DNA from: CAVYXZ01 sp963772595
GTDB taxonomy: Bacteria; Chloroflexota; Anaerolineae; Aggregatilineales; Phototrophicaceae
Reading direction: 5' to 3'
DNA length: 64,000 bases
Assembly (NCBI GenBank): GCA_963772595.1
Contig: CAVYXZ010000010.1
Span: 62,001-126,000 of the forward strand
A model generated the notes under the pieces. That model did not search any database. It was not told where the DNA came from and saw only the letters and a list, made by a program, of their open reading frames with translations. Positions 58,238 to 64,000 of this stretch are shown one piece after another; positions within the stretch are counted from its first letter, which is position 1, and each line of letters starts with the position of its first letter. The translations under genes were made by a program, and so were the position numbers.

Positions 58238-58923
58238 ATGGAAACAATCCGAGTCCTGATTGCCGATGACCACACCCTGTTTCGAGACGGCCTGCGGGCG
58301 CTGCTGGCCTCCGATCTCGGATGTTGAGGTGGTGGGCGAGGCTTCCAGCGGCAAAGAAGCATTGAGGCTGTCCGTCGAACACCAGCCTGACGTGATTCTG
58401 ATGGATATTCAAATGCCGGATCTCAATGGCATTGAGGCGACGCGCCAGATTCTGCGAGTCAGCCCGCATGTCGGCATCATTATGCTGACCATGTTCCAGG
58501 ATGACGACTCGGTCTTTGCGGTTATGCGAGCCGGCGCACGCGGCTACGTTTTGAAGGGTGCTGACCAGGCGGTGCTGCTGCGGGCGGTGCGGGCGGTAGC
58601 GAATGGCGAATCATTGTTCAGCCCTGAAATCGCGGCACGCTTGATGCAGTTTTTTGCCAATCTTGAGCCTGCATCACGCCCAGAGCTTTTCCCGGAACTG
58701 ACGGCAGCGCGAGCGAGAAATCCTGTCCTTTATTGCCGACGGGCGGACGAATGCTGAAATCGCCGAAAAACTGGTCATCAGCATGAAAACGGTCCGCAAC
58801 CACGTCTCCAATATCTTCAGCAAATTGCAGGTTGCTGATCGCGCACAGGCCGCTATTCGCGCACGAGAAGCGGGGTTAGGTGGGCCATCTACGGCGACTA
58901 CTGACAGTGGCTTAAGAGAGTAA
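58238..58923 (+). pseudogene. NarL-type response regulator with two frameshifts
   Basis: Receiver plus LuxR-type DNA-binding domain, about 225 residues when reconstructed. METIRVLIADDHTLFRDGLR starts one frame; SDVEVVGEASSGKEAL, VILMDIQMPDLNG (phospho-Asp) and RGYVLKGADQ follow in a second frame from about 58318; EREILSFIADGRTNAEIAEK and ISMKTVRNHVSNIFSKLQV follow in a third from about 58705. All functional residues are kept, so decay, if real, is recent. Partner of the kinase just upstream. Confidence 0.75.
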
Positions 58924-59087
58924 GTCAGTATTGGTCTAGCTCCAGTTTTTTAGAGTAACAATCACTCATGCGGCACGGCTGATCGGGCGGGCATAGTCGA
59001 TACCCGAACGCTATCCACATATGTTGCACGAACAGGATCATTGCATACCAGATTGAGGGTTTTCGAAGGAGCTGTTTGGTCACACGC

Positions 59088-59197
59088 TCAACTCGCCGCG
59101 CGGGCAATCTCCTGAGCTTTGGCGTGGACTTCAGGGGGATTGATAAAGAATTCGCCCCAAGTCGGCACGTTCCTCAAACATCCTCAATCGGATTCAA
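59088..59197 (-). mobile_element. Decayed DDE transposase tail (IS630-like)
   Basis: On the minus strand AYLNPIEDV (the NPIE block that holds the last catalytic Glu in IS630-type transposases) is followed in another frame by RNVPTWGEFFINPPEVHAKA and QEIARAAS. Nothing upstream of it is recognisable. The surrounding 560-bp gap between the response regulator and the dehydrogenase otherwise contains only repeat copy C. Confidence 0.4.
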
Positions 59198-59199
59198 GT

Positions 59200-59238
59200 A
59201 CGCGGGTTCGACCCTCCAATGATCCCGCACTGGCTACG
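59200..59238 (+). repeat. Dispersed repeat, copy C
   Basis: ACGCGGGTTCGACCCTCCAA followed by TGATCCCGCACTGGCTACG. The best-preserved of three copies (others near 44074 and 51545). It can fold GCGGG against CCCGC. It lies directly next to the transposase-like remnant, hinting that the repeat is a mobile-element relic. Confidence 0.6.
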
Positions 59239-59483
59239 AATCAAAAACCCCCTTGATTTGCAGGGGATTTGACCATTCGGGAGCGACGGGTATCGATCCC
59301 TCTCTGGGAGCGTGATTAGGGTAAGGTAGCCCTATCGATTTGCATCCGAATGGCTGCACAGCAGCACTAAGATATTAGTCTGTTGTAGATGCAGCTTGAT
59401 TGCTGCCCCCGCCTGCCTAAACTCAACCACCTCCATACTGGGGCAAGCTCATGTCGGGTCGCCAGTGCGGATGTGTGCAAAGT

Positions 59484-60257
59484 CTACTCAGGTGTCACAT
59501 ATGCCGCAGTGATGCCACCATCCACCAGGAAATTCGTGCCGGTCACGAACGAGGATTCGTCCGACGCCAGATACAAGGCAGCGTAGGCAATCTCCTCTGC
59601 TTCGCCAAAACGTCCCATTGGAATATGCACCAGACGCCGCTGCCGTTTCTCCTCCGTGTCCAGATATTTCATCAGCAGTTCTGTGCGCAGCGGCCCAGGA
59701 CATAACGCGTTGACACGAATCCCCTCCCGCGCATGGATCGTCGCCAGCTCGCGTGTCATTGCCAGCACGGCCCCCTTGCTCGCGGTATAGGCCAGCTGCG
59801 GTGTTGCCGCACCCAGCGACGCGACAAACGATGCGGTATTGATGATGCTCCCACCGCCAGCACGGCGCAGGGCTGGGATGCCATACTTGCAGCCCAGGAA
59901 CACCCCCTTGACGTTGACCTGCATCGTCAGATCCCAAACCACTTCGCTGGTATGCATCGCATCATCGTCATCAGCATGACTGATGCCCGCATTGTTGAAC
60001 AGAATGTGCAGCGCGCCAAAACTGTCTTCGGCAGCCTGTATCATGGTCTGGCAGTCGTCCGCGCTGGCGACATCCGCATGAACAAAGCGTGCGGTCCCAC
60101 CCTGATCCTTGATTTCCCTTACCGTGTTCTCACCGCCAGTGTCATTGATGTCAACTACGACCACCGACGCCCCCTCTTTGGCGAATAGCAGTGCAGTCTG
60201 ATACCCGATGCCACTGCCAGCGCCGGTAATCAACGCAACCTTGTCCTTCAACCGCAT
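59484..60257 (-). CDS. Short-chain dehydrogenase/reductase
   Basis: A 257-residue classical SDR. The cofactor motif is TGAGSGIG with Asp at the end of strand 2 (VVVVDIND), which favours NAD; NNAG, the catalytic Ser in IINTASFVASLG and YTASKGAV (Tyr, Lys) are all present; the C-terminus ends FVTGTNFLVDGGITAAYVTP. It acts on an alcohol or ketone, unknown. It is encoded 28 bp downstream of the glutamine-synthetase-like gene and probably co-transcribed, so the oxidation may concern an amino alcohol or its gamma-glutamyl derivative. Confidence 0.9.
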   Translation of the reverse strand: MRLKDKVALITGAGSGIGYQTALLFAKEGASVVVVDINDTGGENTVREIKDQGGTARFVHADVASADDCQTMIQAAEDSFGALHILFNNAGISHADDDDAMHTSEVVWDLTMQVNVKGVFLGCKYGIPALRRAGGGSIINTASFVASLGAATPQLAYTASKGAVLAMTRELATIHAREGIRVNALCPGPLRTELLMKYLDTEEKRQRRLVHIPMGRFGEAEEIAYAALYLASDESSFVTGTNFLVDGGITAAYVTPE

Positions 60258-60285
60258 GATCCAACTCCTCTGTTGTCGCTCAGGA

Positions 60286-61665
60286 TCAAATCCTCTCGAA
60301 GTAACGCGCGCGCTCCCAGTCAGTAACCGACCGCTGAAAGGCCTTGACTTCGCTACGGAAGAAATGCGAATAATGCTCGACTACATCCGCACCAAAGGCC
60401 TGCTTGGCGAATGCACTCTTCGAGAAGAGGTCGACTGCATGTTCCAGCGTATAGGGCACGCGCGGCAGTTCCTGGGCCATGTAGACATCCCCTTGAAACA
60501 TTGGCGGCGGCTCAATACGCTTTGCAATGCCATCCAGGCCCGATGCCAGGGCCGCCGCATAGGCCAGATACGGATTACAGTCTGCGCCAGGAATACGGCA
60601 CTCAACACGCAGGCTGTTCCCCGCACCCAGTACCCGGAAGCCCGCTGTACGATTATCAAAGCTCCAGGCGATGCGCGTTGGTGCCCAGGAAAAGTCCATA
60701 TAGCGCTTGTAGGAATTCACCGTCGGCGCATAGAATACCATCAGTTCCTGTGTGTGTGCTATCCAGCCACCCAGAAACCAGCGGAATACGTCGGATACCT
60801 GAAGCGGTCCCAACTGCTCGTCGCCGACAAAGGCATTCTGCCCATCCTTCCACAAGCTCAGGTGCAGGTGACTGCTGGAACCCGCTATGGGGTCCGTATT
60901 GGGCTTCGCCATAAAGGTCACGCTGAAGCCCAGGCCGTCGGCAAGCTCTTTGAGACACTGCTTAAAAACAATATGACGATCCGCCATTGTCAGGCTGTCG
61001 GCATAGCGGACGTTGAGTTCATGCTGTCCAGCGCCCCACTCCCCTTTGGAATTTTCCACAGGTATACCCGAGTGCTTCAAATGATGGCGGGCCTGAGCCG
61101 TGAACTTCTCTTCGCGCGCACCCTGAAGCAGGTGATAATCCTCAATATACCAGCCCATCGGCTTCAGGCGGCGATAGTCCTTCTGGGCGGCAGACCGATA
61201 GGAATCTTCAAAAACGTAGTACTCGATTTCCGATGCCGACATCGCATCGTAACCCATCTGACCCGCCTGCTCGATCTGGCGACGCAGCAGTGTGCGCGGG
61301 GCCACCGCCGCAGGCTGATGGCTGTGCGCCTCAACCACATCACACAGAACGAGCGCCGTCTTGTCGAGCCAACTTGCCACCCGCAGCGTCGAATAATCCG
61401 GCACGAGATGGAAGTCGCCAAAGCCGCGCTCCCAGTTTGCGAAGCTGTAACCCGGAACAGGCTCCATTTCCATATCTGTTGTGAGCAGATAATCACAGCC
61501 GTGTGTGCCATGTGACGCAGTGTCTTCCACAAAAAACTCTGCGTCAAAGCGTTTGCCCAGGAGCCGCCCATAGAGATCGGTGAAGCCCATCACAATGGTG
61601 TCGATGTCACCGCTGTCAACACGCTCAGCGAGTTCGGATCGGGTCAGCATACCGCGTACTTTCAT
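60286..61665 (-). CDS. Third glutamine-synthetase-like gamma-glutamyl ligase
   Basis: A 459-residue ligase of the GSI fold. Motifs: SEIEYYVFE (ExE), GEWGAGQHELNVRY (second metal block), SSSHLHLSLW (HxHxS), NSYKRYMDFSWAP, FDNRTAGFRVLG and ECRIPGADCNPYLAYAAALA. The short N-terminal domain and the absence of a GlnA adenylylation site suggest a gamma-glutamylamine or gamma-glutamyl-amino-acid synthetase. The ATG at 61665 follows GGAGG and gives a standard N-terminus (MKVRGMLTRSEL). A promoter sits about 130 bp upstream. It pairs with the SDR gene and is divergent from a sugar ABC operon, a different setting from the two ligases near 16-18 kb. Confidence 0.88.
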   Translation of the reverse strand: MKVRGMLTRSELAERVDSGDIDTIVMGFTDLYGRLLGKRFDAEFFVEDTASHGTHGCDYLLTTDMEMEPVPGYSFANWERGFGDFHLVPDYSTLRVASWLDKTALVLCDVVEAHSHQPAAVAPRTLLRRQIEQAGQMGYDAMSASEIEYYVFEDSYRSAAQKDYRRLKPMGWYIEDYHLLQGAREEKFTAQARHHLKHSGIPVENSKGEWGAGQHELNVRYADSLTMADRHIVFKQCLKELADGLGFSVTFMAKPNTDPIAGSSSHLHLSLWKDGQNAFVGDEQLGPLQVSDVFRWFLGGWIAHTQELMVFYAPTVNSYKRYMDFSWAPTRIAWSFDNRTAGFRVLGAGNSLRVECRIPGADCNPYLAYAAALASGLDGIAKRIEPPPMFQGDVYMAQELPRVPYTLEHAVDLFSKSAFAKQAFGADVVEHYSHFFRSEVKAFQRSVTDWERARYFERI

Positions 61666-61793
61666 CAGAATCCTCCAAAATGCCAGGGCTATGCTTGATA
61701 ACCCGAGCCTTCGAACAGCCGTTAACCAAAACGCATACTGCGGCCAGACCACGACTATCATCTACGACTTGTAATTTCTTTAAGACCATGTTA

Positions 61794-61822
61794 AATATAA
61801 GCGAGCAATCCATAACAGACAA
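61794..61822 (-). promoter_or_regulatory. Sigma-70-type promoter for the ligase/SDR unit
   Basis: Read on the minus strand, TTGTCT (61817-61822), a 17-bp spacer and TATATT (61794-61799). The start codon of the ligase is about 120 bp downstream of the predicted transcription start. The rest of the 311-bp divergent region shows no clear operator. Confidence 0.5.
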
Positions 61823-61976
61823 CTCATCATTCCAGATAGATAGCCAGCGCAACTTTACAATCGCTTCTGCAGAACATCGAGCGCTTGGGCATTCGATTAT
61901 TGACCTTAGTAGTTCCTGTCCATCGGTGCAGTTAGCGTTGTGAGATTATTTATTAGAGATACTTTTGGACTGGTTT

Positions 61977-62912
61977 ATGACTCAGACAATAGACAGCAAG
62001 CCAACAGGTTTAGCGGCGTTTTTCAAACAACTGACACGAAAGAAAGTCATGAGCGCGCTAGAGGGCTATGCGTACATTGCGCCCACGCTTATCGTCCTCA
62101 CAATTTTCGTGTTCATCCCGATTGTGTCCTCATTTCAAATCAGCCTGACGCGCGTTGCGCCCTTCGGCAACGCGACCCGCGATGTGGGCCTGGAAAACTA
62201 CATCAATCTGCTGACCGACCCACGCTATCATGACGTCATCAGGATTACCTTGCTGTTTGCACTCGGAACGGTACCGACAGGCATCGTGATCTCTCTGGTG
62301 CTGGCTATCGCCCTTTCCTACCCACTGAAGCATCTGAGCTGGTTTTACCGTTTGCTGATCTTTGTGCCGATTGTCATGAGTTCTGCCGTAACAGGGGTAT
62401 TGTTCCGCTGGATCTACCACCCGGTCGTGGGCTACTACAATTACGCCCTGTCCTTGATTGGGATTGAAGGGCCAAACTGGCTCAACGATGCGAATTGGGC
62501 ACTCATCAGCGTGATCATTGCGGTGGTATGGCGGCAACTTGGCTTCAATACCATTATTGCGCTCGCCGGCGTTCAAAACATTGACAACGTCTACTATGAA
62601 GCGGCTAAAGTGGATGGAGCCAACCTCTGGCGGCGTATTCGTCATATCACCCTTCCCTTGCTTTCGCCTACGCTGTTTTTCCTGATGGTCATCAATATTA
62701 TCAACAGTCTTCAGGTTTTCGGTGAAATCGACGTTCTGACGCAAGGCAGTCGCCCAACACGAACGATGCTCTATAACATCTACTACGACGCCTTCAAAGG
62801 CACCCCCTTGCGTGGCACAGCCTCCGCACAGGCCTATCTGCTCTTCCTGCTTATCCTGGTATTGTCGTTTATTCAATTCCGCGTTGTCGGTAGAAGGGTG
62901 CATTACGGATGA
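61977..62912 (+). CDS. Carbohydrate ABC transporter permease, MalF type
   Basis: About 311 residues, six membrane helices (first at YIAPTLIVLTIFVFIPIVS). The EAA loop is EAAKVDGANLWRRIRHITLP. The frame opens with a TTG at 61965; the ATG four codons later is chosen. Its TGA overlaps the next ATG. Unlike the other two sugar loci of the window, the binding-protein gene comes last, after the permeases. Confidence 0.9.
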   Translation: MTQTIDSKPTGLAAFFKQLTRKKVMSALEGYAYIAPTLIVLTIFVFIPIVSSFQISLTRVAPFGNATRDVGLENYINLLTDPRYHDVIRITLLFALGTVPTGIVISLVLAIALSYPLKHLSWFYRLLIFVPIVMSSAVTGVLFRWIYHPVVGYYNYALSLIGIEGPNWLNDANWALISVIIAVVWRQLGFNTIIALAGVQNIDNVYYEAAKVDGANLWRRIRHITLPLLSPTLFFLMVINIINSLQVFGEIDVLTQGSRPTRTMLYNIYYDAFKGTPLRGTASAQAYLLFLLILVLSFIQFRVVGRRVHYG

Positions 62913-63787
62913 CGGTGGTACAGGAACAATCGCTTACTACACGGGAAGAGCGGTCCGGGCTGCGAAGCAGATCAACAGATATCACAATGCATGTTTTTCT
63001 GCTGCTCGCCGGGCTTATCATCTCCGCGCCGATCTGGATCGCCATATTCAGCAGCTTCAAACTGCCCCAGGACATGATTCGATATCCGCCGACCCTGCTG
63101 CCTGACGTGTGGTCCTTTGAAAACTACGTCACGGCCTGGACGACCCAGCCCTTGCTACGTTACTTTCTCAACAGTGTGATCCAGACGGGGATTATCGTGG
63201 TGTCGCAGGTGATCTTGAGTGTTCTGGCTGCTTATGCCTTTGCGATTCTCGATTTTCCTGGGCGGAATGTGCTGTTCTACGTCATTCTGGGTAGCTTGAT
63301 GGTGCCGTTTCAACTGACGTTCATTCCGAACTTCGTCCTGGTCAGCAGATGGGGACTCGCGAACACCTATGCTGGGCTGACCATCCCCTTTCTTGCCAGT
63401 GCCTTCGGCGTGTTCATGCTGCGCCAGTTTTTCCTAACGCTGCCACGCGAACTTTATGAGGCATCCAAGGTCGATGGCGCATCGAGCTGGCGATACCTGT
63501 GGCAGGTGGTGGTCCCTCTCAGCAAAGGCTCTATCAGTGCCTTTACGACCTTCGCCTTTCTGAGCGCATGGAGCCAGTATCTCTGGCCGCTGGTTATCAC
63601 CAACGATACCGACATGCGGACCATACAAATCGGCATTCGATTCTTCTTGTTTGACCAGGAGCGTGGCGCTGATTGGGGGGCGATCATGGCGGGCGCGGTC
63701 ATTGCGCTGCTGCCGACGCTTATCCTGTTCCTGGTGGCGCAGCGCCAGCTTGTAAAAGGCATCGCGACGACCGGGTTAAAGGGCTAG
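62909..63787 (+). CDS. Carbohydrate ABC transporter permease, MalG type
   Basis: A 292-residue partner permease coupled by ATGA to the MalF-type gene. The EAA loop is EASKVDGASSWRYLWQVVVP and the C-terminus is QLVKGIATTGLKG. Membrane segments are regular and the frame is intact. A small hairpin (ACGGG/CCCGT, 63807-63825) and an AGCTGA/TCAGCT stem (63834-63852) lie in the 98-bp gap before the binding-protein gene. Confidence 0.92.
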   Translation: MTVVQEQSLTTREERSGLRSRSTDITMHVFLLLAGLIISAPIWIAIFSSFKLPQDMIRYPPTLLPDVWSFENYVTAWTTQPLLRYFLNSVIQTGIIVVSQVILSVLAAYAFAILDFPGRNVLFYVILGSLMVPFQLTFIPNFVLVSRWGLANTYAGLTIPFLASAFGVFMLRQFFLTLPRELYEASKVDGASSWRYLWQVVVPLSKGSISAFTTFAFLSAWSQYLWPLVITNDTDMRTIQIGIRFFLFDQERGADWGAIMAGAVIALLPTLILFLVAQRQLVKGIATTGLKG

Positions 63788-63885
63788 GACAAGTTTTGGC
63801 TTTGATACGGGCACACACCACCCGTTTGAGGCAAGCTGATCTCACGTCAGCTAAATAGAGTTTTTCTGTTCATTTAGGAGGAACT

Positions 63886-64000
63886 ATGTTAAAGCACACT
63901 TTCTTTACCGTCCGAATAATCACTTTACTGGTACTGATGGTCGCCCTGTCCGGGATATCCAGGGCACAGGAGCCGATCACGCTGGAATTCTGGCACGCGA
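63886..64000 (+). CDS. Sugar ABC transporter substrate-binding protein, 5' part only
   Basis: The ATG follows a strong AGGAGG site. The 38 codons visible give a Sec signal (TVRIITLLVLMVALSGI, cleavage near SRAQ-EP) and the opening strand ITLEFWHA of a family 1 solute-binding protein, which fits the two permeases upstream. The rest lies beyond the right edge. Confidence 0.85.
   Translation, partial: MLKHTFFTVRIITLLVLMVALSGISRAQEPITLEFWHA

Noticed and set aside
59200..59238. Repeat copy C as a tRNA fragment (GGGTTCGACCC looks like a T-arm)
   Set aside because: No acceptor, D or anticodon arms around it, and the other copies lose the T-arm-like stem.

Overview
The window looks like chromosomal DNA from a Chloroflexota bacterium, probably Anaerolineae-like. 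This is inferred from content: carbohydrate ABC transporters with Tat or Sec binding proteins, LacI repressors, a MalT-type LuxR regulator, an ECF-like sigma/zinc-finger anti-sigma pair next to a TPR-CHAT protein, and NarL-type two-component genes. No rRNA or tRNA gene is present to fix the taxonomy.

Layout. (1) 1-9.3 kb is a sucrose/fructan locus. The leftward genes are GH32, a sugar ABC transporter (binding protein and two permeases) and a second GH32; the rightward genes are a LacI repressor and a secreted GH32. A LacI-type palindrome lies between the divergent genes. The 5' end of a divergent GroEL-like gene sits at the left edge. (2) 9.6-21.0 kb starts with a histidine-kinase remnant. 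It continues with a nitrogen-compound locus: class I glutamine amidotransferase, a complete Liv-type ABC transporter, two glutamine-synthetase-like ligases, a FluG-type amidohydrolase and an M20 carboxypeptidase. Together these suggest uptake and gamma-glutamyl processing of an amine or amino compound. (3) 21.0-37.0 kb is an accessory region: a LysM/VHL/beta-gamma-crystallin protein, a 741-residue helical protein, a subtilase, an ECF-like sigma factor, a zinc-finger anti-sigma protein, a TPR-CHAT caspase-like protease, a second subtilase and a convergent protein with a duplicated domain. I consider it the best candidate for an undescribed system. (4) 37.1-44.0 kb has an IS3-type remnant and a second LacI-controlled sugar operon (binding protein, two permeases, GH31) with a fully palindromic double operator. 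(5) 44.2-59.2 kb holds a MalT-type regulator, a quinone oxidoreductase, two beta-lactamase-fold hydrolases, a SnoaL-like protein, a ScyD-like protein, a BNR-repeat protein, membrane proteins, an F420-type nitroreductase remnant and a frame-damaged histidine kinase/response regulator pair. (6) 59.5-64 kb has a short-chain dehydrogenase and a third glutamine-synthetase-like ligase on the minus strand, divergent from a third sugar ABC transporter that runs off the right edge.

Reading-frame quality is strikingly uneven. Genes in 1.7-21.0, 37.4-48.5 and 59.5-64 kb are intact apart from the kinase remnant. Nearly every long gene in 21-37 and 48.6-59 kb has one or more single-base frameshifts or an in-frame stop, while catalytic motifs stay conserved across the breaks. 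This may be assembly error, strain mixing or recent decay; sequence alone cannot decide. For such genes I give the span of the reconstructed gene and the position of each break.
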